A stretch of 58,440 nt of DNA from Candidatus Rokuibacteriota bacterium (GCA_003220685.1 QHTE01000063.1:95198-153637), one strand, 5' to 3'; positions 7,226 through 15,299 are shown, counted from the stretch's first letter. Translations and numbers: made by a program. Notes: generated from the sequence alone by a model not told the origin.

Positions 7226-8284
7226 CTAGAGCGCGGTGACGCGGTCGCGGCCCAGACGCTTGGCGTCGCTCAGGGCGCGCTCGGCGGCGGCGACCAGGTC
7301 CTCCGCCGACGCCGCGTCGGCCGGAAGCCCGGCCACACCGAAGCTCGCGGTGAGCGACCCGTGCGCGAACGGATGCGCCGTCATGACCCCGCGGATCCGC
7401 TGGGAGTAGGTGACGGCCCCCGCCTTCGGCGTGTTCGCGAGCAGGGCCGCGAAGCTGTCGCCGTCGAGCCGGGCGATGATCGTGAAGCTCCGGGAGTGCT
7501 TGACGAGCAGCCGCGCGACCTCGCGCAAGACCTCGTCGCCGGTGGCCCGGCCGTGGTTCGCGTTGAGCTGCGTGAAGTGGTCGATGTTCAGGACGACGAG
7601 CGAGAGCGGATGGCCGAACCGCGTGTGACGCTTGACCTCTTCGTCGATCCGCAGCGCGAAGTAGCGGCGGTTGTAGAGCTCGGTCGAGACGTCCTTGAAC
7701 GAGAGGTCTTCGAGGCGCGCGCTGCGGATCGCGACGGCCGCCTGGGAGGCGAGCGCCCGGATCACCTTCTCGTCCTCGGGATCGAACGGCACGATCGTGC
7801 CCGAGTCGTCGAGGGCGTTCAGCAGCTCCAGCACGCCGAGGTTGCGGCCGGTCAGGTCGCGCATCGGGACCGCCAGCACCGAGCGCGTCGAGTATTCGGT
7901 GGCGGCGTCGAGGCGCCGGTTGATCGCCCGCGTCTCGTGGACGCCGGTGGCGTGAGCGTCCGGAACGTTCACGATCTCGCCGGTCTGGGCGACGTGGCCG
8001 GCGAGGCTCGGCTCGGTCAGGCGGAGCGGCTCGGACTGCAGCCGCTGCTGCATCGCGACCGGGCCCAGCTTGCGCCGAAGGAAGTCGTTCTGGACGACGG
8101 CGAACCGGAGGTGATCGCCTTCGCGCAGGAACAGCGTCCCGGCTTCGGCGCGGGTGACCCGGCGCGCTGCGTCGAGAATTCGCTCGAGCAGGGAGTACAG
8201 GTCGCGCTCGCCGGTGAGGGCGATCCCGATCTCGAGGAGCTCCTCGAGGAGCTGATCGCGATCGGCCATCGTCTGCGGGCTCAC
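7226..8284 (-). CDS. GAF-GGDEF protein with degenerate GGDEF motif
   Basis: 352 residues: an N-terminal helix, a GAF sensor domain (about residues 20-165), a short helix LEDLSFKD, and a GGDEF domain. The catalytic signature GGDEF is replaced by DGDSF (codons at 7465-7451), and the conserved sequence LDHFKEVND is altered to IDHFTQLNA. Diguanylate cyclase activity is therefore unlikely; a regulatory or GTP-sensing role is inferred. It is about half identical by eye to the next gene upstream, so the pair arose by tandem duplication. GTG start overlaps that gene's stop (GTGA). Length and frame are intact, so it is not a simple pseudogene. Confidence 0.9.
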   Translation of the reverse strand: MSPQTMADRDQLLEELLEIGIALTGERDLYSLLERILDAARRVTRAEAGTLFLREGDHLRFAVVQNDFLRRKLGPVAMQQRLQSEPLRLTEPSLAGHVAQTGEIVNVPDAHATGVHETRAINRRLDAATEYSTRSVLAVPMRDLTGRNLGVLELLNALDDSGTIVPFDPEDEKVIRALASQAAVAIRSARLEDLSFKDVSTELYNRRYFALRIDEEVKRHTRFGHPLSLVVLNIDHFTQLNANHGRATGDEVLREVARLLVKHSRSFTIIARLDGDSFAALLANTPKAGAVTYSQRIRGVMTAHPFAHGSLTASFGVAGLPADAASAEDLVAAAERALSDAKRLGRDRVTAL

Positions 8285-9312
8285 TGGACGGCGACTCGAT
8301 TCCGGCCCAGATGCTTGGCGTCGTAGAGCGCCTGGTCGGCCGCGACGATGAGGTCGTCGACGGTGGTGGCGTCCTCCGGGAGGCTGGCGATGCCGAGGCT
8401 GACGGTGACCGGACCGTGGGCGAACGGGTGCTGCTCGACGACGGCGCGGATGCGCTCGGCGTAGGTGAGGCCGCCCGCCTTCGCGGTGTTCACGAGGATG
8501 ATCGCGAACTCGTCGCCGCCGTACCGCGTCACGATGCTGAAGCTCCGCGAGTGCTTCACCAAGAGCTGGGCGATGTCCCGCAGGGCCTGGTCGCCGGCGC
8601 GGTGACCGAACCGGTCGTTGACCTCCTTGAAGTGGTCGAGATCCATGAGGGCCAGGGAGAGCGGCTCGCCGAAGCGGCAGTGGCGCTTGAACTCTTCCTC
8701 CATCCGGATCGCGAAGTAACGGCGGTTGTACACGTCCGTCAGTGCGTCCTTGAAGGACAGATCTTCCAGCCGCGCGTTGCGGAGGGCGACGGCGGCCTGC
8801 GACGCCAGGGAGCGGACGAGGCCCTCGTACTGGGAGTCGAAGGGCACGACCCGTCCCCGCTCGAGCGCGTTGATGAGCTCGAGCACGCCGAGGATGTTGT
8901 TCGCCGGGTCCTGGAGCGGGACGACCAGAATGGACTGGGTGCGGTAGTTCAACCGGGCGTCCATGCGCGGATCATGCGAGTAGGGCCGATCCGGCGGGAT
9001 CATGTACGTGTCGTGCAGGTTGAGGATGTCCCCCGTGAGCGCGACGTGGCCGGCGAGGCTGAGCTCGCGAAGGCTCAGCGGCTCGACCTGAAGGCGGCGC
9101 CGCATCTCCTCCTGACCGAGCTCGCGGGCGAGCTTGTCGTTCTGAACGACCGAGAAGCGGAGCTGGTCGCCTTCGCGGAGGAAGAGAGTTCCGGCTTCGG
9201 CGCGTGTGAACCGGCGGGCCTCGGTGAGGATACGCTCGAGGAGGGTTCCGAGGTCTTGCTCGCTGGTCAGGGTGATCCCGATCTGCACCAGCTCTCTGAA
9301 CGCCTGGGTCAT
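8281..9312 (-). CDS. GAF-domain diguanylate cyclase (intact GGDEF)
   Basis: About 343 residues: GAF domain, linker helix ARLEDLSFKDALTDVYNRRY, then a full GGDEF domain with metal-binding MDLDHFKEVND and RYGGDEFAIIL (GGDEF codons 8520-8506). This should make cyclic di-GMP from two GTP under control of whatever the GAF binds. The usual RxxD inhibitory site before the GGDEF is absent (RSFS instead), so product inhibition by that route is not expected. Start: ATG at 9312, or TTG at 9318, which has GGAG 9 nt upstream. Transcribed with the degenerate paralogue from a sigma-54-type promoter at 9426-9441. Confidence 0.93.
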   Translation of the reverse strand: MTQAFRELVQIGITLTSEQDLGTLLERILTEARRFTRAEAGTLFLREGDQLRFSVVQNDKLARELGQEEMRRRLQVEPLSLRELSLAGHVALTGDILNLHDTYMIPPDRPYSHDPRMDARLNYRTQSILVVPLQDPANNILGVLELINALERGRVVPFDSQYEGLVRSLASQAAVALRNARLEDLSFKDALTDVYNRRYFAIRMEEEFKRHCRFGEPLSLALMDLDHFKEVNDRFGHRAGDQALRDIAQLLVKHSRSFSIVTRYGGDEFAIILVNTAKAGGLTYAERIRAVVEQHPFAHGPVTVSLGIASLPEDATTVDDLIVAADQALYDAKHLGRNRVAVQ

Positions 9313-9425
9313 GTTCAACGTCGATCGCTCCGGTTGCGGCAGGGCTCTGCGCCCGCCACCGTGTCCGCCGTGCCCAGCGGCTCCCCTCGGAACTTCGCTA
9401 GCCGCACGAGTACGCTGGAAAGTAC

Positions 9426-9441
9426 AGCAATAGCGGTGCCA
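9426..9441 (-). promoter_or_regulatory. Sigma-54 (-24/-12) promoter of the GAF-GGDEF operon
   Basis: Minus strand reads TGGCACC, four bases, TTGCT: -24 at 9441-9435 and -12 at 9430-9426, with exactly 10 nt between the GG and GC dinucleotides as the family requires. Transcription would begin near 9415, giving a leader of about 100 nt. Inverted repeats upstream (9485-9503, 9560-9574, 9590-9620) lie where activator sites would be. This predicts that c-di-GMP synthesis here needs an NtrC-type activator. Confidence 0.7.
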
Positions 9442-9484
9442 TCAGCTCCACATCCCGGTGATTTAAGGAAATGGCTGAGAAATC

Positions 9485-9620
9485 CTGGACATCTAGGATC
9501 CAGAATATAGGGTGTGACGGGGTGATGGCAACTCCCTGACCAAGGGAATTCTCATCGTTGACAAATTATTTGTCGAGGCAACGCATGGTCGTGACAGCTA
9601 GGCGGTACGATCGTGTCACG
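9485..9620. other. AT-rich intergenic region with three inverted repeats
   Basis: The 408-bp gap 9319-9726 holds no gene that I can support. It is clearly richer in A/T than its surroundings. Three inverted repeats stand out: CTGGA...TCCAG at 9485-9503; a perfect palindrome GACAAATTATTTGTC at 9560-9574, itself flanked by CGTTG and CAACG; and CGTGACA...TGTCACG at 9590-9620. They are candidate binding sites for regulators of the GGDEF operon on the left or the gene at 9727 on the right. Confidence 0.5.
9504..9531 (-). promoter_or_regulatory. Alternative sigma-70 promoter upstream of the GGDEF operon
   Basis: Minus strand: -35 TTGCCA (9531-9526), 16-nt spacer, -10 TATATT (9509-9504). Each hexamer has one mismatch to consensus. 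It lies about 75 nt upstream of the sigma-54 site, so the operon may have two start points; the leader from here would be about 185 nt. Confidence 0.45.
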
Positions 9621-9726
9621 CTGGCCAGTCGAGCCGTTCGGGCGACCCCCAATGTCTCGTTTTCGTTGGTAGCGCGCCCCGTTCCGCACTGGCACAGCCG
9701 TTGCTCGATCGGTCGGGGATGCTCCG

Positions 9727-11376
9727 ATGAAGCTGACATTCAAGCGCCGCGAAGTCTCGGACCTGCAACACCTCAGAACACTGGTCTCGGACAACGTCGA
9801 CGCGATGGAGCCTGGCCTCAAGATCCTCGCGTCGAACCTGAATCTCGGTCGCACGAACGTCGAGCTCGCCGCGCTCGACGGCCAGAACTGCCCGGTCCTC
9901 TTCGTGCTCGGTCTCACCGCCGACGACGCCATGCTCGTCAGAGCGCTCGAGGCGTATGCGTGGTGCCTCGAGTATCCAGAATCGGTGCAGCGGCTCGAGC
10001 CCGCGAACGTGCGACTCGGATGGCCGCCGCGCATCGTCTTCGTCGCCGAGCGACTGCTCGAGGCGTTCGTGCGCAAGATGCGCCTGCTGAATTTCTCCGC
10101 GGTCGATTGTTTCGAGTTCCGCTATGTCGAGGCCAACGGTAACACCGGCTTCTATCTCGATCGAGTCGATTGGGCGCCGCCCGAGCCGGCCGCGACGCGG
10201 CCCGAGCGCGTCGAGCGGTCGACCCTCGAGGAGCCGATCGCCCCGCCGGACGAGCCGAGAGTGGCGCCGCGTGAGGAGCCGAACCTCGTCCTGCTGCGGG
10301 AGGAGCTTCGCGACGACGACCACGATCGGCCGGAAGAGGTGGTCCAGGAGCCGAAGGTCGTCCCGCTCGTCCCGGTCGAAGAGCCTCGCATCGTGATGCT
10401 CCACGAAACCAAGCCGACTCCGCGGGTCGAGCCCAAGCCGGTCCCGAGGATCGTCGAGCCGGCCGCGACGAACGGAGCCCCCAGCGGCGACTCGAACCAG
10501 CGAACGGAGCGACCGCCCGCGGTGCTCAAGGGCCTGCGCCCGCCCGTCGACGCTCCGCCCCGGCGGCGGTCGAGGGAAGTGCCAGACCTCCTGCGGCCTT
10601 CCGCGGAGCAGCGGCCGCCGAGCCCCCGCGAGGTCGCCAAGCCGCCGGCGCCGGCCGTGCCAGCCGCCTCGCGCGCATCCCAGGTCGAGCCCAAGGCGCC
10701 GCCGAAGAACGGATCGAAGAGCGATCTCGTGCGAAACGACCCTCCCAAGGACGATCTCGCGCCGACCTGGCGCAAATTCCTTGATCGGCTGACGAGCACG
10801 TTCGACACGCGGACGGGCCCGCCGCCGGCCGGCCCGACGCCGGCGCCCCCGCGCGCCGCCGCCCCGCCGCCGGCCGAACCGGCGCCGCGCCCGCTGCTGA
10901 TCCAGCCCTTCGCCGCGGACATCGAGGTCAGCGCCCACGATGTGGCTCCCGACGAGGTGGTCGACGGCTCCCACGAGACGATCGGCGATCTGAACGAGAA
11001 GCAGCGCAAGATCATGCAAGGGCTCACGCTTCCGGACAACGGCGAGCTCGCCCCGCAGTGGAAGAAGTTCCTCGACCATCCGACGCTCGACGAGACGAAG
11101 ATCGCAGTCGTTCGCGGGTACCTGCAGCGCGAGTTCCCGCTGTGCACGGTCTACGACTTCTTCGATTTCCAGCGGAACGCCCAGGTGTTCCAGCTCCAGG
11201 ACAATCACGGGAAGGTGACGCAGCTGATCACGATGACCGCGGAGTTCTTCGACGCCCATCGGGATCTCGAGATCAGGGCCTGGATCGAGAAGCACCGGCT
11301 CGGCCAGGCGATGCGGCAGGCCGGCCAGGCTGGCGTGCTCGTCTCGCAGGCCGGCCTGCAGATCGAGAAGCGGTAG
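9727..11376 (+). CDS. Proline-rich protein with a degenerate NucS-like (PD-(D/E)XK fold) N-terminal domain
   Basis: 549 residues, no recognised full-length family. Residues 1-145 follow the NucS/RecB-like pattern: MEPGLKILASNL, VELAALDG, VLFVLGL, then ADDAMLVRALEAYAWCLEYP. In active enzymes the VLFVLG strand would carry ExK and the earlier strand an Asp; both are missing, so nuclease activity is unlikely. Residues about 150-340 are a long Pro/Glu/Arg-rich linker, probably disordered. The C-terminus repeats APTWRKFLD (around 343) and APQWKKFLD (around 437), ending in a helical/strand domain with TVYDFFDFQRNAQVFQ. No signal peptide or membrane segment. A DNA- or partner-binding scaffold is a guess. 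Confidence 0.75.
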   Translation: MKLTFKRREVSDLQHLRTLVSDNVDAMEPGLKILASNLNLGRTNVELAALDGQNCPVLFVLGLTADDAMLVRALEAYAWCLEYPESVQRLEPANVRLGWPPRIVFVAERLLEAFVRKMRLLNFSAVDCFEFRYVEANGNTGFYLDRVDWAPPEPAATRPERVERSTLEEPIAPPDEPRVAPREEPNLVLLREELRDDDHDRPEEVVQEPKVVPLVPVEEPRIVMLHETKPTPRVEPKPVPRIVEPAATNGAPSGDSNQRTERPPAVLKGLRPPVDAPPRRRSREVPDLLRPSAEQRPPSPREVAKPPAPAVPAASRASQVEPKAPPKNGSKSDLVRNDPPKDDLAPTWRKFLDRLTSTFDTRTGPPPAGPTPAPPRAAAPPPAEPAPRPLLIQPFAADIEVSAHDVAPDEVVDGSHETIGDLNEKQRKIMQGLTLPDNGELAPQWKKFLDHPTLDETKIAVVRGYLQREFPLCTVYDFFDFQRNAQVFQLQDNHGKVTQLITMTAEFFDAHRDLEIRAWIEKHRLGQAMRQAGQAGVLVSQAGLQIEKR

Positions 11377-11391
11377 TCTCCCGTCTGCGGC

Positions 11392-11826
11392 TTACCCCTC
11401 CCACCTCCAGTGCAGGGTTCGTTCCGGTGAGATGCGGATGACCGTGGCGGTCTCTCGGTCGAGCCCCATCGTCCGATACTGCGCGTACTTGGCCAGTAGA
11501 AGATCGACGGCGTCCGCGCGCTCGGGGCCATCGGTGAGGATGTCGGCCCGTCCCTGCACGATCACCCAGCAGAGCCGCGACCACTCCTCATCGTAGCGGT
11601 CGACGGTGAGCGAGACCCGCGGGTTCTCCGCGATGTTGCGGACGCGCCGGAGCCGAGAGGCCGCGAGGCGTTTGGGCTTGGCGTCGAGCGCCGAGAAGCA
11701 CGCCCGGCCGTCGAAGACGTAGCACACCGGCACGACGAGCGGCTGCCCCGCCCGATCCGCCGTGCCCAGCCGCGCGACGCGGCTCTGGTAGAGCAGTTCG
11801 GCGGCGAAGGCGGGCAGCGCGTTCAC
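11392..11826 (-). CDS. PPOX class F420-dependent (Rv1155-like) oxidoreductase
   Basis: 144 residues of split beta-barrel, opening LPAFAAELLYQSRVARLGTA and containing PLVVPVCYVFDGRACFSALD, the pattern of the TIGR03668-type PPOX family. Relatives bind F420 and reduce small molecules, or protect cells from oxidants. The GTG start at 11826 overlaps the stop of the LLM oxidoreductase gene by GTGA. Last gene of the 15241-11392 operon. Two F420-type proteins side by side suggest an F420-linked redox step in this pathway (inference). Confidence 0.88.
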   Translation of the reverse strand: MNALPAFAAELLYQSRVARLGTADRAGQPLVVPVCYVFDGRACFSALDAKPKRLAASRLRRVRNIAENPRVSLTVDRYDEEWSRLCWVIVQGRADILTDGPERADAVDLLLAKYAQYRTMGLDRETATVIRISPERTLHWRWEG

Positions 11827-12659
11827 CGAATCAGCTTGGCGTACTGGTCCAGGAGCGGCAACACCGCATCGCGGCCCTCCGACGGCAATCTCAGGATGGC
11901 GCGCGTGATCCCGGCCGACGCGTAGCTGTCGAGCGTCGCGCGCTCCGCCTTGGCGCCGAACACCGACACCGAGATCTTCGAGGCGTCGCGGCCGGCCCGC
12001 GCCGCGCGCGCCTTGAGGTCGGCCAAGCCGGGCAGGATCGCGTCGGCGTGACGTCCCCGCGGGAACCATCCGTCGCAGAAATCCACGACCCGCTGGAGCG
12101 TGTGGCCGCTCTCGCCGCCCAGCAGCACCGGCGGATGCGGGTTCTGTGCCGGCTTGGGATACGACCAGAGCGGGTCGAAGTCGACGAACTCGCCGTGGTA
12201 TTGCGCTTCGTCCTTCGTCCAGATCTCCTTCATCGCGAGGATCCGCTCGCGCAGGAGCCGGAAGCGCGTCTTGAACTCGGTGCCGTGGTTCTCCATCTCT
12301 TCCGCATTCCACCCCCCGCCGATCCCGAACAGGAAGCGTCCGTTCGAGAGCTGATCGAGGCTCGCGATCGTCTTGGCCAGGACGATCGGATCGTGCTCGA
12401 CGACCAGGCAGATCCCGGTCCCGACCTTCAGCGTCTTCGTCGCGGCCGCCGCGGCCATGAGCCCGATGAACGGGTCGAGCGTGTGCGAATACTCCTTGGG
12501 CAGTGGACCGCCGCCCGCGAACGGCGACCGCCGGCTCGTCGGAATGTGCGTGTGCTCGGTCACGAACAGCGACTCGAACCCCCGCTCCTCAGCAGCCCGT
12601 GCCAGCTCGTCGATTCGAATCGAGTAGTCGGTCGGGAAGATGAAGACGCCGTAGTGCAT
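11823..12659 (-). CDS. LLM class F420-dependent oxidoreductase
   Basis: 278 residues, TIM barrel of the luciferase-like family, TIGR03619-like. Motifs: MHYGVFIFPTDYSI, ERGFESLFVTEHTHIP, LKVGTGICLVVEHDPIVLAK, SNGRFLFGIGGGWNAEEM and the cofactor phosphate loop near PPVLLGGES. A GAGGAG ribosome site is 6 nt before the ATG. Sits between the acetamidase-like gene (32 bp upstream) and the PPOX gene (4-bp overlap). F420 rather than FMN dependence is inferred from the family and the PPOX neighbour. Confidence 0.92.
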   Translation of the reverse strand: MHYGVFIFPTDYSIRIDELARAAEERGFESLFVTEHTHIPTSRRSPFAGGGPLPKEYSHTLDPFIGLMAAAAATKTLKVGTGICLVVEHDPIVLAKTIASLDQLSNGRFLFGIGGGWNAEEMENHGTEFKTRFRLLRERILAMKEIWTKDEAQYHGEFVDFDPLWSYPKPAQNPHPPVLLGGESGHTLQRVVDFCDGWFPRGRHADAILPGLADLKARAARAGRDASKISVSVFGAKAERATLDSYASAGITRAILRLPSEGRDAVLPLLDQYAKLIR

Positions 12660-12691
12660 GATTGCTCCTCGTGGGTCGCGCGAGGCCGGGC

Positions 12692-13636
12692 TCACGCGAA
12701 GACGGTTTCGGGGAGAAACGCCGACACGATCCAGTTGGGCACGTCGACGATCTCGCTGATCTTCAGATCGACCGCGACGCTGCAGAGGATGTAGGCCTCC
12801 TCGCGGCTGAGCCCGCGCTCCTCGACGAGATGCTCGATCATGTAGCGGATCGCCTGCTGGGCGTCGGCCAGGAGATCGGGGCCGGCGGCCGTGGTCACGT
12901 AGCAGGGGCCGCGCTCGAGGGCGGAGGCGACCGGCCCGCGCGTCCTGAACCGAGGCTCGTGGAATCCACGGCCGGCCTCGAGCCCGAAGCGCAGCGTGAC
13001 CTGCGCCATCATCTCGATCGCGGTGACGCACACCTCACCGTCGCCCTGGGCCGCGTGGGCGTCGCCGACGCTGAACAGCGCGCCGTTCACCCACACCGGC
13101 AGGAGCAGGGTCGTGCCGGCGACCAGCTGCTTGATGTCCATGTTGCCGCCGTTCTTCCGCGGCGGCATCGTGCTGTGAGCGCCGGGCTCGTCGAGGGCCA
13201 CGCCCATCACGCCCGGGAACGGCGCGATCGGGACGCGGACGCGGCTGTCGCGGCCCATGCGCGCGTGGGTCCCTTCGGTCAGGTCCCAGATGTTCAGGAA
13301 CGGCTTCGGGAACTCGGCTTCCGGCATCAAGCCTCGCCCGGGACGGATGGCGGTCCAGCCGAACGCGGCCGCGGGCTTCACGTCGATGATCTCGACCGTG
13401 AGGACGTCGCCGGTCCGGGCGCCCCTGATCGCCACGGGCCCGGTGAGCGGATGGCCGCGAAACGGTCCCCGCGCGAGGACGTCGGAGTGCGTCGACTTCG
13501 GCGAGTAGTAGCCGTCGGCGGCGTCACGGGTGTCGAACACCACCGTGTCGCCCGGATCGATCGTGAGCCGCGGGGCGAGCGAGTTGTTCCACTCTCGGTG
13601 AACGGTGTCGCGGTCGAGCTGATGCGTGGTCGCCAT
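12692..13636 (-). CDS. Acetamidase/formamidase family amide hydrolase
   Basis: 314 residues, matching the FmdA/AmdA family by its ordered motifs: HREWNNSLAPRLTIDPGDTVVFDTRDA, HPLTGPVAIRGARTGDVLTVEI, GARMG-type linker, GGNMDIKQLVAGTTLLLPVWV, and ALFSVGDAHAAQGDGEV. The family hydrolyses formamide or acetamide to ammonia and the acid; the metal-binding Asp/His of GDAHAAQGDGE are present. Located between LigB and the LLM oxidoreductase in one operon. In this context it may remove a small amide released from a nitrogen-bearing aromatic (inference). Confidence 0.92.
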   Translation of the reverse strand: MATTHQLDRDTVHREWNNSLAPRLTIDPGDTVVFDTRDAADGYYSPKSTHSDVLARGPFRGHPLTGPVAIRGARTGDVLTVEIIDVKPAAAFGWTAIRPGRGLMPEAEFPKPFLNIWDLTEGTHARMGRDSRVRVPIAPFPGVMGVALDEPGAHSTMPPRKNGGNMDIKQLVAGTTLLLPVWVNGALFSVGDAHAAQGDGEVCVTAIEMMAQVTLRFGLEAGRGFHEPRFRTRGPVASALERGPCYVTTAAGPDLLADAQQAIRYMIEHLVEERGLSREEAYILCSVAVDLKISEIVDVPNWIVSAFLPETVFA

Positions 13637-13654
13637 CGGCTCACACTCCTCCCG

Positions 13655-14497
13655 TCATCGCGCCATGTCGTTCCAGACGACCATGCCGGTCCCCGACCGC
13701 CACGCCACCGCCGGCATGTAGGCGAGGACGTCGGCGGGCCCGCGCGTGAAGGCCATCACCAGGACCCAGGCGAGCAGCTCGGCGGTCCCGCCGGAGCCGG
13801 CCTCCTCCATTCGCTCCAGCGTGCACTCGCGGAGCAGCGCCGCGTGGTCGCCCCGCTTGAGCAGATCGAGGAACCAGCGATCGAACTCCTCGTCGACCCA
13901 GAAGTAGCGGGGTCCGCCCGGCTCGTGCGACAGGCCGCCGGTCGCGACGACCGCGACGCGCTCGCGGCCGGGGTAGGCCCACAGCATCTCGCGCATCAGC
14001 GTCCCGACCCGGTACGCTCGCTCCGGAGTGGGAATCGGCGGCACGGTACAATTCATCGTGACCGGCACCAGACGGAACCGCGCGTCGGGGTTCAGATAGT
14101 GCGTCGGCACGGAGATCCCATCGTCGTACTGCATCTCGCGCAGGTAGGCGAGCGCCAGCCCACGTCGCGCCCCCTCGTTGACGAGCCACCGCGCGATGCC
14201 GGAGTGACCGGGCACGCGGTACTTCTCCATGGCGAGCCACTCGTCGAACCAGTCGGCCGGCCCGAGGTGCTCCTCGGCGATGCCCACGGTGTACTCGGGC
14301 ACGTTGTTGATCGGCCAGTTGAGCAAGTGGTCGTTGCTGAACATCACGATCACGTCCGGGCGGGCGGCCACCAGCCGGCGCCGCATCTCGGCGGTCGCCT
14401 GGAGTGCCTGCTGCTGTTGTTCCTGGGGAGCCCGCGAGAACCAGCCGGTGAGGCCGGGCGAATGCGTCATGGCCATCGCGGCGACGATCTCGGCCAT
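13655..14497 (-). CDS. LigB-type class III extradiol ring-cleavage dioxygenase, catalytic subunit
   Basis: 280 residues. AMAMTHSPGLTGWF carries the first iron-ligand histidine, DVIVMFSNDHLLNW the second, and VVATGGLSHEPGG the catalytic histidine region; together they mark the protocatechuate 4,5-dioxygenase beta (LigB) family, which splits catechol-type rings with Fe(II) and O2. The ATG at 14497 overlaps the stop of the LigA gene as TAATG. The substrate is not readable from sequence: protocatechuate, gallate and related dihydroxyaromatics are all possible. Confidence 0.92.
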   Translation of the reverse strand: MAEIVAAMAMTHSPGLTGWFSRAPQEQQQQALQATAEMRRRLVAARPDVIVMFSNDHLLNWPINNVPEYTVGIAEEHLGPADWFDEWLAMEKYRVPGHSGIARWLVNEGARRGLALAYLREMQYDDGISVPTHYLNPDARFRLVPVTMNCTVPPIPTPERAYRVGTLMREMLWAYPGRERVAVVATGGLSHEPGGPRYFWVDEEFDRWFLDLLKRGDHAALLRECTLERMEEAGSGGTAELLAWVLVMAFTRGPADVLAYMPAVAWRSGTGMVVWNDMAR

Positions 14498-14841
14498 TAC
14501 CGGCCTCCCTCGAGCCGGGCCTGGAGCGCCATCGCCTTCGCGGTTTCCTCCGGGAAGGCGCGCTGGTAGCACTCGAGGGCGGCGCTCGCGTTGCTGTTGT
14601 GGGCGGCGCCGAAGAAGAGCCGCAGAATCTGCGGCACGTAGTACTGATGGACGCCCAGGTCCATCATCCGCCGCGGGTCTCGGTCGCGCACCGCCTCGTA
14701 CTCGGCGCGGCTCAGGCCGAACTCGCGAGCGAGCCCCTCGAGATCGGTCAGAAACCGCGCCCGCAGGGCCGCAGTCCGACGGACGTGATAGATCATCTCG
14801 TTGGTCGGCAAGGTCTTGTCGCAGCGCTCGACGTTTCCCAT
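14497..14841 (-). CDS. LigA-type small subunit of extradiol dioxygenase
   Basis: 114 residues, helical. RARFLTDLEGLAREFGLSRAEYEAV followed by RDPRRMMDLGVHQYYV is the LigA (PF07746) pattern; this subunit caps the active site of LigB. GGGAGGGTCC lies directly before the ATG. It is coupled to LigB by TAATG, so the pair should assemble as the alpha2beta2 enzyme known for LigAB. Confidence 0.88.
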   Translation of the reverse strand: MGNVERCDKTLPTNEMIYHVRRTAALRARFLTDLEGLAREFGLSRAEYEAVRDRDPRRMMDLGVHQYYVPQILRLFFGAAHNSNASAALECYQRAFPEETAKAMALQARLEGGR

Positions 14842-14854
14842 GGACCCTCCCGGG

Positions 14855-15241
14855 CTACCGTCCGGCGCCCTCGCCGCCGGCCTTGAGCACCTTCGGATTG
14901 AGCTTGAGGAACATGATCACGCAGCGCTCGCGGCCGAGGTTGCGGACGTCGTGCGGCACGTTGGCGGGAAACTTCACGATCGCGCCGGCGGGCACGACGA
15001 CCTCGTCGCCGTCGATGCTCATGCTCGCGGTGCCCTCGAAGACGTAGATGGCCTCTTCCTCGCGCGGATGACTGTGCATGACTGTCGACTGGCCCGGCTC
15101 GTAGCAGGCGATCTCGGCCCAGAGCTGATCGGTCTTGAACAGCATCTTGCGCACGCGCTTGTCGGGGGCGAAGGCCTTCAGGGCGTTGAGATCGAAGACC
15201 TGGGCGACGCCCGTCGTCGCGGCAACCGCGGTCTCGTCCAT
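14855..15241 (-). CDS. Cupin domain protein
   Basis: 128 residues, single conserved cupin barrel: motif 1 HSHPREEEAIYVFEG holds the metal-binding H-x-H and E, motif 2 PAGAIVKFPANVPHDVRN the last histidine. I took the second ATG (15241) because GAGGAGG is 6 nt upstream; the ATG at 15247 abuts the ribosome site. First gene of the operon with LigA and LigB 13 bp downstream. Possible roles are a small metal-dependent dioxygenase or isomerase, or an effector-binding protein. Confidence 0.88.
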   Translation of the reverse strand: MDETAVAATTGVAQVFDLNALKAFAPDKRVRKMLFKTDQLWAEIACYEPGQSTVMHSHPREEEAIYVFEGTASMSIDGDEVVVPAGAIVKFPANVPHDVRNLGRERCVIMFLKLNPKVLKAGGEGAGR

Positions 15242-15299
15242 CGGCATCCTCCTCGAAGACTGGTGGGCGACAGTTTACCTCGGATCGGGCGAGGTACTC

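Noticed and set aside
9313..9415. Riboswitch in the leader of the GAF-GGDEF operon
   Set aside because: The leader is long enough, but I saw no conserved c-di-GMP or other aptamer core.
12600..12630. GATTCGAATC resembling a tRNA T-loop
   Set aside because: Lies inside the LLM oxidoreductase gene and no acceptor or anticodon arms can be formed.
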